Assembly: GCA_934518555.1 (NCBI GenBank)
Contig: CAKSXW010000012.1
Coordinates: 1 to 47,205 of the forward strand
Reading direction: 5' to 3'
Origin: an uncultured Faecalibacterium sp.
Lineage (GTDB): Bacteria > Bacillota > Clostridia > Oscillospirales > Ruminococcaceae
DNA: 47,205 bases
Part shown: positions 26,795-35,020 of the stretch, one piece after another
Layout: the number at the start of each line of letters is the position of its first letter
How positions within the stretch are numbered: position 1 is the stretch's first letter
Notes under the pieces: model-generated
Database searches by the model: none
Seen by the model: the letters and a program-made list of their open reading frames with translations, nothing else
What the model was told of the DNA's origin: nothing
Program-made: the position numbers and the translations under genes

Positions 26795-27643
26795 ATGCGC
26801 TGCAACCAGTTTTTTGCTTTGTCCGCCACTGCCCTGCTGCTGACTGCCTGCCTGACCGGCTGTGGGGCCGGTTCCGCCCAGCCTGCTTCTTCTGCCGCCT
26901 CCCAAGCCGCCTCTGCGGTCTCCTCGGCTGCTGCCGAGACCACCGCCGCCCTGCCGGACGGCGTGTACACCGCCCAGTTTGACACCGACAGTGGGATGTT
27001 CCACGCCAGCGAAGCCTGCGACGGCAAGGGCACCCTGACGGTGAAGGACGGGGTCATGACCTTCCATGTGAGCCTGGCCTCCAAAAAGATCGTGAACCTG
27101 TACCCGGGCCTGGCTGCTGACGCTGAGGCTAACAAGACCCAGTGGCTGATCCCCACGGTGGACACCGTCACCTACGCCGATGGCACCAGCGAGGAGGTCT
27201 ACGGCTACGATATCCCGGTGGAGGCCCTGGACCAGGAGTTCCCCCTGGCACTGCTGGGCACCAAGGGCAAGTGGTATGACCACATGGTGCAGGTAAAGAA
27301 CGCCCAGCCTCTGGACACCGCTGCCGCCGACACCCCTGCCGACGGCCAGTACACCGTCAATGTTGCCCTGGCCGGGGGCTCCGGCCGGGCCAGCGTCACC
27401 AGCCCTGCGGCCCTGACGGTGGCCGACGGCAAGATGACCGCCACCCTCCAGTGGAGCAGCCCCAACTACGACTATATGCTGGTGGAGGGCCAGAAGTACC
27501 TGCCCACCAACACCGAGGGCAACTCCACCTTTGAGGTACCGGTGGCGGCCCTGGGCACTCCCCTTACCATGGTGGCCGACACGGTGGCCATGAGCAAGCC
27601 CCACGAGATCGAATACACCCTCACCTTCACCCTGGAGGATTGA
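26795..27643 (+). CDS. Two-domain surface lipoprotein, NEAT-like beta-sandwich repeats
   Basis: 282 residues: signal peptide with lipobox CLTGC (Cys23), a Ser/Ala-rich spacer, then two related domains. Domain 1 (53-171) begins DGVYTAQFDTDSGMFHAS and has GTLTVKDGVMTFHVSL and GTKGKWYDHMV; domain 2 (182-282) begins DGQYTVNVALAGGSGRASV and has ALTVADGKMTATLQWSSPNY and KYLPTNTEGNSTFEVPVAAL. I recognise this repeat as a widespread uncharacterised Firmicute lipoprotein type. The strand pattern and the DGxYT start recall NEAT haem-binding domains, but no such function has been shown by this sequence. Position between exported CbiK and an ABC importer suggests binding of a tetrapyrrole, corrinoid or metal at the cell surface. 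Confidence 0.75.
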   Translation: MRCNQFFALSATALLLTACLTGCGAGSAQPASSAASQAASAVSSAAAETTAALPDGVYTAQFDTDSGMFHASEACDGKGTLTVKDGVMTFHVSLASKKIVNLYPGLAADAEANKTQWLIPTVDTVTYADGTSEEVYGYDIPVEALDQEFPLALLGTKGKWYDHMVQVKNAQPLDTAAADTPADGQYTVNVALAGGSGRASVTSPAALTVADGKMTATLQWSSPNYDYMLVEGQKYLPTNTEGNSTFEVPVAALGTPLTMVADTVAMSKPHEIEYTLTFTLED

Positions 27644-27665
27644 GGCTTAAAAAAGGAACGCTGCT

Positions 27666-28802
27666 ATGCCTATCCGCCTGACACGCAAACAGTTTTTGGC
27701 CCTGGGCCCTGCCCTGGCTCTGGCAGGCTGTGGGGCCCCGGCCTCTGGGCCGGAGGCTGCCAGCAGCCTTGGCACCCCGGAGCCCCTGACCCTGGACTAC
27801 GCCCAGCAGTTTACCGCCGCACGCTATGCCGACGGCTGCACCCTTATCACCCTGCCGGCTGACGACGCCCGGTTCCTGGTGGTGCCGGAGGGCGTCCCTG
27901 CCCCGGACCCGGTGCCGGAGGGGGCCACCCTGCTGCAGCAGCCCATCCGGAACATCTACCTGGTGGCCACCTCTGCCATGGACCTTTTTCTGGCCCTGGA
28001 GGGGCTGGACAGCATTGCCCTTTCCGGCACCCGGAGCTCCGGCTGGTATCTGCCCCAGGCCGCCCAGGCCATGGAGGAGGGCCGCATCGCCTACGCCGGA
28101 AAGTACAGTGCCCCGGACTACGAGCGCATCCTGAACACCGGCTGCGGCCTGGCCCTGGAAAGCACCATGATCTGGCACACCCCGGAGGTAAAGGAGCAGC
28201 TGGAGCGGTTTGGCATCCCGGTGCTGGTGGAGCGTTCCAGCTACGAGAGCAGCCCCCTGGGCCGGATGGAGTGGATCAAGCTCTACGGCATCCTGCTGGG
28301 CAAAGAGGATCTGGCCCAGCAGGTGTTCCAGGCCCAGGTGGAGCAGATCGCTCCCCTGCTGGACCTGCCTGCCTCCGGCAAGTGCTGCGCTTTTTTCTCC
28401 CTGACTGCCAGCGGCCTGGCCACCGTGCGGAAGGGCGGCGATTACATTGCCCAGATGATCGAGATGGCCGGGGGCAGCTATGTGTTTGCCCACCTGACCG
28501 ACGGCGGCAGCAACCTTTCCACCATCAACCTGCCCTTAGAGGACTTTTACGCCGGGGCCCGGGACGCCGATGTGCTGATCTACAACAGCACCATTGAGGG
28601 CACCGTGGCCTCTGCCCAGGAGCTGGTGGCCAAGTGCCCCATGCTGGCGGATTTCCGGGCAGTACAGCAGGGCCAGGTGTGGTGCACCAGCCCCGGCCTG
28701 TTCCAGCAAAGCATGGAGCTGGCCCAGTTTATCACCGAGCTGCACCAGGTGTTCACCCAGCCCCACCCTGCCGGGCTCCAGATGCTGACCCCGGTGCCGT
28801 AA
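27666..28802 (+). CDS. FecB/BtuF-type ABC substrate-binding lipoprotein
   Basis: 378 residues. The signal peptide RKQFLALGPALALAGC gives a lipoprotein with Cys22. The mature part is a type III periplasmic-binding protein (helical-backbone, Pfam Peripla_BP_2): IRNIYLVATSAMDLFLALEG, YERILNTGCGLALESTMI, EQLERFGIPVLVERSSYESS, GRMEWIKLYGILLGKED and a C-terminal WCTSPGLFQQSMELAQF. This class binds siderophores, haem or cobalamin. Together with the following permease and ATPase it forms a complete importer. Genetic position points to a corrinoid, tetrapyrrole or cobalt/iron chelate as ligand; the sequence does not decide among them. Confidence 0.88.
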   Translation: MPIRLTRKQFLALGPALALAGCGAPASGPEAASSLGTPEPLTLDYAQQFTAARYADGCTLITLPADDARFLVVPEGVPAPDPVPEGATLLQQPIRNIYLVATSAMDLFLALEGLDSIALSGTRSSGWYLPQAAQAMEEGRIAYAGKYSAPDYERILNTGCGLALESTMIWHTPEVKEQLERFGIPVLVERSSYESSPLGRMEWIKLYGILLGKEDLAQQVFQAQVEQIAPLLDLPASGKCCAFFSLTASGLATVRKGGDYIAQMIEMAGGSYVFAHLTDGGSNLSTINLPLEDFYAGARDADVLIYNSTIEGTVASAQELVAKCPMLADFRAVQQGQVWCTSPGLFQQSMELAQFITELHQVFTQPHPAGLQMLTPVP

Positions 28803-28835
28803 CACTGCCTTTTTTGACTATTGAGGATGCGCCCT

Positions 28836-29849
28836 ATGACCCCCAAACATCGCATTTGCTTTTCTTACGCTCTGCTAGCCCTGGCCCTGGGGGCATTGTT
28901 TGCCGCCAACCTGTTCTGGGGCAGCGTGGCCCTTACCCCCCGGGCAGTGGCTGCCGCCCTCACAGGCCGGGGCCAGGATGCCCTGGCTGTGGGCATCCTC
29001 ACCCAGCTGCGGCTGCCCCGGGCGGTGATGGTGGTGCTGCTGGGGGCGGCCCTTTCTGCCGCCGGGTACCTGCTGCAGACCTTTTTTGCCAACCCCATTG
29101 CCGGGCCTTTTGTCATGGGCATCTCCAGCGGTGCCAAGCTGGCGGTGGCCCTGGTGATGGTGGTCTTTTTGAACCAGGGCCTGCGGACCAGCTCCTTTAC
29201 CCTGATCTTAGCCGCCTTTGCCGGGGCCATGGCTGCCATGGCCTTTGTGCTGGCAGCAGCCCGGCGGGTGCAGCGCATGAGCATCCTGGTGATCTGCGGT
29301 GTCATGATCGGTTACATCTGCTCCGCCGTCACGGAGTTCGTGGTGGCCTTTGCCCAGGATTCCAGCATCGTCAACCTCCACAACTGGTCCCAGGGCAGCT
29401 TTTCCGGCGTGAGCTGGGGCAATGTGCAGGCCGCCGCCCTGGTGGTGCTGCCAGCCCTGGGGGCTGCCTTTTGCCTGGCAAAGCCCATGGCAGCCTACCA
29501 GATGGGAGAGGCCTATGCCCGCAGCGTAGGGGTGGACGTAAAGAGCTTTTCCCGGGGGTTGGTGCTGCTTTCCAGCCTGCTGGCGGCTTGTGTCACCGCC
29601 TTTGCCGGGCCCATCTCCTTTGTGGGCATCGCTGTGCCCCACCTGGTCAAACAGCTGCTGGGCACGGCCCGGCCCCTGGTGGTGCTGCCGGGCTGCTGCC
29701 TGGGAGGTGCCGCCTTCTGCCTGCTGTGTGACCTATTGGCCCGGAGCCTGTTTGCCCCCACCGAACTATCCATCAGTGCAGTTACCGCCGTGTTCGGGGC
29801 CCCGGTGGTGCTGGGGCTGCTGCTGCGCCGCAGCCGGGAGGCCTTATGA
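28836..29849 (+). CDS. FecCD/BtuC-type ABC transporter permease
   Basis: A 337-residue integral membrane protein of the FecCD family with about ten hydrophobic segments. Signatures are QLRLPRAVMVVLLGAALSAAG, LLQTFFANPIAGPFVMGISS near the middle and FAGPISFVGIAVPHLVKQLL, the ATPase-contact loop, towards the end. GAGG at 28823-28826 sits 9 nt before the ATG at 28836; earlier in-frame codons lack a site. Its stop overlaps the start of the ATPase-CbiD fusion (ATGA), coupling their translation. It would work as a homodimer because only one permease gene is present. Confidence 0.92.
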   Translation: MTPKHRICFSYALLALALGALFAANLFWGSVALTPRAVAAALTGRGQDALAVGILTQLRLPRAVMVVLLGAALSAAGYLLQTFFANPIAGPFVMGISSGAKLAVALVMVVFLNQGLRTSSFTLILAAFAGAMAAMAFVLAAARRVQRMSILVICGVMIGYICSAVTEFVVAFAQDSSIVNLHNWSQGSFSGVSWGNVQAAALVVLPALGAAFCLAKPMAAYQMGEAYARSVGVDVKSFSRGLVLLSSLLAACVTAFAGPISFVGIAVPHLVKQLLGTARPLVVLPGCCLGGAAFCLLCDLLARSLFAPTELSISAVTAVFGAPVVLGLLLRRSREAL

Positions 29850-31759
29850 AAGAGATTCTTTGCCAGACCCGGGACCTGGCCATGGGCTACCGCCGCCCTC
29901 TGGCCCGGCAGATCCGCCTGGAGGCCAGAGCCGGAGAAATTTTGGTGCTCATCGGCCCCAACGGTGCCGGAAAATCCACCCTGCTCAAGACCCTGGCCGG
30001 GCAGCTGGACCCCCTGGAGGGGGCTGTGCTGCTGGAGGGCCGGGACCTGGCGGCCTGCCCCGGACCGGACCGGGCCAAAAAGCTGGCCCTGATGCTGCCC
30101 CACAGCCGCCGCACCGAGCTGACCACCTGCTTTGAGTTTGCAGCCGCCGGGCGCACCCCTTACACCGGGCGGCTGGGCATCTTGACAGACGCCGACCGCC
30201 GGGCCGTGGCCCAGGCCCTGGAGACCGTAGGGGCCGCCGCCCTGGCAGACCGGGATTTTACCACCCTCAGCGACGGCCAGCGGCAGCGGATCCTGCTGGC
30301 CCGGGCCATCTGCCAACAGCCCCGGGTGCTGCTGCTGGACGAGCCCACCTCCTTTTTGGACATCAAGGGCAAGGTGGAGCTGCTGACCATTTTGCAGGCT
30401 CTGGCCCACGACCAGGGCCTGGCGGTGGTGGTGACCCTCCACGAGCTGGACATGGCCCAAAAGGTGGCGGACCGGGTGGTCTGCGTGTTCCCGGACCATG
30501 TGTCCGGGGTGCTGCCCCCTGCCCAGGCCTTTGCCCCGGACAACCTCCGGGACCTGTACGGCCTGAGCCAGGCTCAGGCTGACAGCCTTTTTGGCCCCGG
30601 GGAGCCAAAGCCTGCCTTCCAGCACAGCATCCGCTGTGGGCAAAAGCAGCTGCGCTGCGGCTACACCACCGGCACCTGTGCCGCCCTGGCGGCTGCCGGG
30701 GCCGCCCGGCTGCTGCTGACGGGCACCGCCCCGGCCTCTGTGGCCCTGCGGACCCCTAAGGGCCTGGTGGTGGAGGTAGCCCCCCTGTTCTGCCGCCGGA
30801 CCCCTCAGGGAGCTGAGTGCGCCATTGAAAAGGACGGCGGCGACGACGTGGACGTGACCACCGGGCTGCCCATTGTGGCCCAGGTGGAGCTGCGGCCCCA
30901 CTGCCCCGGGGTGGCCCTGGAGGCCGGGCCCGGGGTGGGCCGGGTCACAAAACCGGGGCTGGACCAGCCGGTAGGGTCTGCCGCCATCAACCACGTGCCC
31001 CGGCAGATGATCGCCCAGGCCCTGGGCCGGGAGGCCGAGGCCGCCTGCTACACCGGGGGCTTTGCCGTCACCCTGTCCATCCCCGGGGGCCGGGAGGTGG
31101 CCCAGCGGACCTTCAACCCCCACATGGGGGTGGAGGGGGGCCTGTCCATCTTAGGCACCAGCGGCATCGTGGAACCCATGAGCCAGCAGGCCATCCTGGA
31201 CACCATCCAGCTGGAGATGCACCAGGCGGCCCTGGCCTGTGGCAGCCCCCGGCGGCTGATCCTGGCCCCGGGCAACTACGGCCTGGACTACCTCCACGCC
31301 GCCTACTCGGAGTTTGGTTCCATCCCGGTGGTCAAGACCTCCAATTTTATCGGGGATACGTTGGATATGGCAGCAGCCGCCGGGTTTGAGCAGGTGCTTT
31401 TGGTGGGCCACATCGGCAAGCTGTGCAAGCTGGCCGGCGGCATCATGAACACCCACTCCCGGATGGCCGACTGCCGCACGGAGCTGTTCTGCACCCATGC
31501 CGCCCTTTGCGGCGGTGCCCCGGCCCTGTGCCGGGCCTTATACGACGCCGCCACCACCGACGCCTGCCTGGAGCTGCTGGCCCAGGCCGGGCTCCAGGCC
31601 CCGGTGCTGGACAGCCTGTTGCAGGCCATCCAGCTGCATCTGGACCGCCGGGCTGCCGGGGCCTTCCGGGTGGGGGCGGTGCTGTTCTCCAACCAGCACG
31701 GGCCCCTGGGCCAAAGCCCGGAGGCCGCCAGGCTGCTGCAGGAATGGAAGGAGCTTTGA
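29846..31759 (+). CDS. cbiD: Fused FecE-type ABC ATPase and cobalt-precorrin-5B C1-methyltransferase CbiD
   Basis: A 637-residue fusion in one uninterrupted frame. Residues 1-255 are the ATPase of the FecBCD-type importer: Walker A GPNGAGKST (37-45), signature LSDGQRQR (141-148), Walker B VLLLDEPTSFLD (161-172), switch His199. Residues 265-637 are a full-length CbiD, which methylates C1 during the anaerobic corrin pathway: CGYTTGTCAALAAAG, DGGDDVDVTTG, PGVGRVTKPGL, NPHMGVEGGLSILGTSGIVEP and VGHIGKLCKLAGGIMNTHS. The linker (LFGPGEPKPAFQHSIRCGQ) has no stop or frame change. Import ATPase and corrin enzyme are thus made as one chain, a strong sign that the transporter serves corrin synthesis. 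cbiF starts 1 base after the stop. Confidence 0.93.
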   Translation: MKEILCQTRDLAMGYRRPLARQIRLEARAGEILVLIGPNGAGKSTLLKTLAGQLDPLEGAVLLEGRDLAACPGPDRAKKLALMLPHSRRTELTTCFEFAAAGRTPYTGRLGILTDADRRAVAQALETVGAAALADRDFTTLSDGQRQRILLARAICQQPRVLLLDEPTSFLDIKGKVELLTILQALAHDQGLAVVVTLHELDMAQKVADRVVCVFPDHVSGVLPPAQAFAPDNLRDLYGLSQAQADSLFGPGEPKPAFQHSIRCGQKQLRCGYTTGTCAALAAAGAARLLLTGTAPASVALRTPKGLVVEVAPLFCRRTPQGAECAIEKDGGDDVDVTTGLPIVAQVELRPHCPGVALEAGPGVGRVTKPGLDQPVGSAAINHVPRQMIAQALGREAEAACYTGGFAVTLSIPGGREVAQRTFNPHMGVEGGLSILGTSGIVEPMSQQAILDTIQLEMHQAALACGSPRRLILAPGNYGLDYLHAAYSEFGSIPVVKTSNFIGDTLDMAAAAGFEQVLLVGHIGKLCKLAGGIMNTHSRMADCRTELFCTHAALCGGAPALCRALYDAATTDACLELLAQAGLQAPVLDSLLQAIQLHLDRRAAGAFRVGAVLFSNQHGPLGQSPEAARLLQEWKEL

Positions 31760-31760
31760 T

Positions 31761-32522
31761 ATGGTACATTTTGTAGGGGCCGGCCCCGGTGCGCCGGACT
31801 TGATCACCCAACGGGGGGCTGCCCTGCTGCAGGCCGCCGACTGCATCATCTACGCCGGGAGCCTGGTGAACCCTGCCCTGCTGGGGCTGGCAAAGCCCGG
31901 CTGCCGCATTTATAACAGTGCCCAGATGACCCTGGAACAGGTGCTGGAGGCCATGGCTGCCGCCGAGGCCGCCGGGGGCCAGACGGTACGGCTCCACACC
32001 GGGGACCCCTGCCTTTACGGAGCCATCCGGGAGCAGATGGACGCCCTGGAGGCCCGGGGCATCCCCTACGACGACACCCCCGGGGTGTCCAGCTTTTGCG
32101 GTGCCGCTGCGGCCCTTAACGCCGAGTACACCCTGCCGGGTGTGAGCCAGACGGTGATCATTACCCGGATGGAGGGCCGCACCCCGGTGCCTGCCCGGGA
32201 GCAGCTGGCAGCCCTGGCCGCCCACGGAGCCACCATGGTGATCTTTTTGTCCATTGGCCTGGTGGACCAGGTCCAGCAGGCCCTGCTGGCCGGGGGAGCC
32301 TATACTGCCGATACCCCGGCTGCCGTGGTGTATAAGGCCACCTGGCCGGAACAGGCCATCCTCCGGTGCACCGTAGGCACCCTGGCCCAGAGCACCCGGG
32401 AGGCCGGCATTACCAAGACCGCTCTGATGGTGGTGGGAGACTTCCTCAACAGCCCCTACCAGCGCAGCCAGCTGTATCACCCGGCCTTTACCACCGGGTT
32501 CCGCAAAGGGGAGCCGGTATGA
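31761..32522 (+). CDS. cbiF: Cobalt-precorrin-4 C11-methyltransferase
   Basis: SAM-dependent tetrapyrrole methylase of 253 residues. The N-terminal HFVGAGPGAPDLITQRGAAL is the SAM-binding loop, VRLHTGDPCLYGAIREQM the second conserved motif, and DDTPGVSSFCGAAAALNAEY and ITRMEGRTPVP distinguish CbiF/CobM from the other methylases of the pathway. GGAG lies upstream, within the end of the cbiD fusion. The stop overlaps the cbiG start (ATGA). Confidence 0.95.
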   Translation: MVHFVGAGPGAPDLITQRGAALLQAADCIIYAGSLVNPALLGLAKPGCRIYNSAQMTLEQVLEAMAAAEAAGGQTVRLHTGDPCLYGAIREQMDALEARGIPYDDTPGVSSFCGAAAALNAEYTLPGVSQTVIITRMEGRTPVPAREQLAALAAHGATMVIFLSIGLVDQVQQALLAGGAYTADTPAAVVYKATWPEQAILRCTVGTLAQSTREAGITKTALMVVGDFLNSPYQRSQLYHPAFTTGFRKGEPV

Positions 32523-33532
32523 GCCGGGCCTACCTGGCCTTTACGGACACCGGCCTTGCCCTGGCCCGGCAGCTGGCCGCAGCGGTGCCCGGCACTGTGA
32601 CCCGGTGCGGCCAAGGGGGCCAAACCCTAGCCCAGTGGACGGCAGAGCAGTTTGCCCGGCAGGAGGCCTTGATCTTTGTAGGGGCCGTGGGCATCGCTGT
32701 CCGGGCCATTGCCCCCCACTGCCGCAGCAAGGCCACCGACCCGGCGGTGGTGGTGGTGGACGAATGCGGCCAGTTTGCGGTGCCCATCCTCTCGGGGCAC
32801 CTGGGTGGGGCCAACGACCTGGCCCGGGCCCTGGCGGCCCGGTGCGGTGCCGTGGCGGTGATCACCACCGCCACCGACAGCCACCACTTGTTTGCCGTGG
32901 ACAGCTGGGCCCGGTGCCAGGGGCTCCGGGTGCTGGAGCCCCACCGCATCAAGGCTGTGAGTTCCAGGCTGCTGGCCGGGCAGCAGGTGCAGTTTGCCAG
33001 CCAGTTCCCGGTATCCGGGCCATTGCCGGCCGGGGTGGCGCCGGCCCAGGACCCGGCCCAGGCAGACTTTGCCCTGACCCTCTGCCCTGCCGGGGAGGCC
33101 CTGCATCTGGTGCCCCCGGTGGGGGTGCTGGGCATCGGCTGCCGCCGGGGCACCTCTGCCCAGGCCCTGGAGGCTGCCTTTGCCGCCTTTTGTGCCCGGC
33201 AGAGCCTTGCCCCGGCCTGCATCACCGCAGCGGCCAGCATCGACCTGAAGCAGCAGGAGGCCGGGCTGCTGGCCTTTTGCCGGGCCCACGGCTGGCCTGT
33301 GGAATTTTATTCTGCCGGAGCTCTGCAAAAGGCCCCCGGCAGCTTTACCCCCTCGGCCTTTGTAAAGACCGTTACCGGGGTGGACAACGTGTGTGAACGG
33401 GCGGCGGTGCTCTGCGCCAAAGGCCCCCTTTATATTTCAAAACAGGCTGGGGACGGTGTCACCTTTGCGCTGGCACTGCGGCCCCTGGCCCTTAACTGGA
33501 GGTGGCAGGAAGATGGACCCTATGGAATTTGA
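32519..33532 (+). CDS. cbiG: Cobalt-precorrin-5A hydrolase
   Basis: Opens the ring-A lactone of cobalt-precorrin-5A and releases acetaldehyde, the step specific to the anaerobic route. 337 residues: FVGAVGIAVRAIAPHCRSK and ILSGHLGGANDLARALAARC in the N-terminal and central domain, then GVLGIGCRRGTSAQALEAAF and ITAAASIDLKQQEAGLLAF in the C-terminal domain. The start overlaps the cbiF stop and its end overlaps the start of cbiH by 20 bases. Confidence 0.93.
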   Translation: MSRAYLAFTDTGLALARQLAAAVPGTVTRCGQGGQTLAQWTAEQFARQEALIFVGAVGIAVRAIAPHCRSKATDPAVVVVDECGQFAVPILSGHLGGANDLARALAARCGAVAVITTATDSHHLFAVDSWARCQGLRVLEPHRIKAVSSRLLAGQQVQFASQFPVSGPLPAGVAPAQDPAQADFALTLCPAGEALHLVPPVGVLGIGCRRGTSAQALEAAFAAFCARQSLAPACITAAASIDLKQQEAGLLAFCRAHGWPVEFYSAGALQKAPGSFTPSAFVKTVTGVDNVCERAAVLCAKGPLYISKQAGDGVTFALALRPLALNWRWQEDGPYGI

Positions 33533-34277
33533 GATCACCCGACCCCAAAAGATCGTGTATGTGGTGGGCCTTGGCCCCGGTGACCCCTTTTACATGACCC
33601 AGCAGGCTGCCCAGGTGCTGGAAAGTGCAGACGCCATCTGCGGCTACCAGCTGTACCTGGACCTGATCCGGCAGGAGTTCCCCTGCCAGGAATACCACGG
33701 CAGCGGCATGACCCAGGAGCTGGACCGCTGCCGCTGGGCCCTGGAAGCCGCCCAGTCCGGCAAAGCTGTGGCCCTGGTGTGCAGCGGCGACGCCGGGGTC
33801 TACGGCATGGCCAGCCCCCTGCTGGAGCTGGCCCCCCAGTACCCGGAAGTAGCAGTGGAGGTGGTGCCGGGGCTGTCTGCGGCCCTCAGCGGCGGTGCCC
33901 TGCTGGGGGCCCCCCTGGGCCACGATTTTTGCGTCATCTCCCTGTCGGACCGGCTCACCCCCTGGGCTGTGATCCAAAAGCGGCTGGCTGCCGCCGCCCA
34001 AGGGGATTTTTGCATGGCCCTGTATAACCCGGCCTCCAAGGGCCGCCCGGACTACCTGGCCAAGGCGGTCCGGGTGCTGCTGGAGGCAGGCAAGGCCCCG
34101 GATACGGTCTGCGGCCTGGCCCGGTGCATCGGGCGGCAGGGCCAATCTGCCCAGGTGCTGACCCTGGCCCAGCTGGAGACCGCCCCGGTGGATATGTTTA
34201 CCACCGTGTTCATCGGCAACGCCCACACCCAGGCCCTGGGGGGCCGCATGGTGACGCCCCGGGGGTATCGGCCATGA
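33513..34277 (+). CDS. cbiH: Cobalt-precorrin-3B C17-methyltransferase
   Basis: Ring-contracting SAM methylase of 254 residues. KIVYVVGLGPGDPFYMTQQA is the SAM-binding motif; ICGYQLYLDLI, LVCSGDAGVYGMASPLLEL and EVVPGLSAALSGGALLGAPL are typical of CbiH/CobJ; the C-terminus has MALYNPASKGRPDYLAKAV and GRQGQSAQVLTL. The ATG at 33513 is used, with GGAGG 10 nt upstream inside cbiG; an in-frame ATG at 33522 is possible. No extra Fe-S domain, as seen in some longer CbiH proteins, is present. ATGA overlap with cbiJ. Confidence 0.93.
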   Translation: MDPMEFEITRPQKIVYVVGLGPGDPFYMTQQAAQVLESADAICGYQLYLDLIRQEFPCQEYHGSGMTQELDRCRWALEAAQSGKAVALVCSGDAGVYGMASPLLELAPQYPEVAVEVVPGLSAALSGGALLGAPLGHDFCVISLSDRLTPWAVIQKRLAAAAQGDFCMALYNPASKGRPDYLAKAVRVLLEAGKAPDTVCGLARCIGRQGQSAQVLTLAQLETAPVDMFTTVFIGNAHTQALGGRMVTPRGYRP

Positions 34278-35020
34278 GGGTGGTGGTATTCAGCGGCACC
34301 ACCGAGGGCCGCCGCTTTTCCCAGCGGCTGGCAGCCCTGGGGGCCCAGGTGACGGTCTGCGTCGCCACCCCTCTGGGGGCGGAGGAGCAGGGCCAGACCC
34401 CCGGGGTCACGGTGCACTGTGGGCGGCTCACGGCCCAGGAGATGGCAATGCTGCTGCAGGGGGCTGCCCTCTGCGTAGACGCCACCCACCCCTACGCCGT
34501 AGACGCCAGCCGCAACATCCGCACCGCCTGCCAGGCTGCCGGGGTGGCCTATCATCGGCTGCTGCGGCCCCAAAGCCCCCTGCCCCCGGGCACCCTGGTG
34601 TTTTCCACTGCGGCCCAGGCAGCGGCCTTTCTGGCCCAGACCCAGGGCCCCATTTTGCTGGCCACCGGGGCCAAGGAGCTGGGGGCCTTTGGGCAGCTGG
34701 ACCCCCAGCGGCTGTACCCCCGGGTGCTGCCTACGGTGGAGGGCATCACCGCCTGCGAGGCCCTGGGCATCCCCCACAAAAACATTCTGGCCCTCCAGGG
34801 GCCTTTTTCCTACGCACTGAACCGAGCCCTGCTGGAGCAGCTGGGCATCCGGTTTTTGGTCACCAAGGACGGCGGTGCCGCCGGGGGCTTTGCCCAAAAA
34901 GCCCAGGCCGCTGCCGACACCGGCACTCAGCTGCTGGTGCTGCGCCGCCCCCCGGAGGTGGGCCAGACGGAAGAAGAACTGTTCACTGATTGTCAGGAGG
35001 TCTTAGGATGGTCACACTGA
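34274..35020 (+). CDS. cbiJ: Cobalt-precorrin-6A reductase
   Basis: NAD(P)H-dependent reductase of 248 residues. The start MRVVVFSGTTEGRRFSQRLA is the classic CbiJ/CobK N-terminus; CVDATHPYAVDASRNIRTAC, ILLATGAKELGAF and LQGPFSYALNRALLEQ complete the family pattern, with LVTKDGGAAGGFAQKA near the end. The start overlaps the cbiH stop and the end overlaps cbiET by 13 bases. Confidence 0.93.
   Translation: MRVVVFSGTTEGRRFSQRLAALGAQVTVCVATPLGAEEQGQTPGVTVHCGRLTAQEMAMLLQGAALCVDATHPYAVDASRNIRTACQAAGVAYHRLLRPQSPLPPGTLVFSTAAQAAAFLAQTQGPILLATGAKELGAFGQLDPQRLYPRVLPTVEGITACEALGIPHKNILALQGPFSYALNRALLEQLGIRFLVTKDGGAAGGFAQKAQAAADTGTQLLVLRRPPEVGQTEEELFTDCQEVLGWSH

Noticed and set aside
29513..31123. A 536-codon minus-strand frame within the FecC and ATPase-CbiD genes
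   Set aside because: Antisense shadow in very GC-rich coding sequence; Gly/Gln-rich, no recognisable domain.
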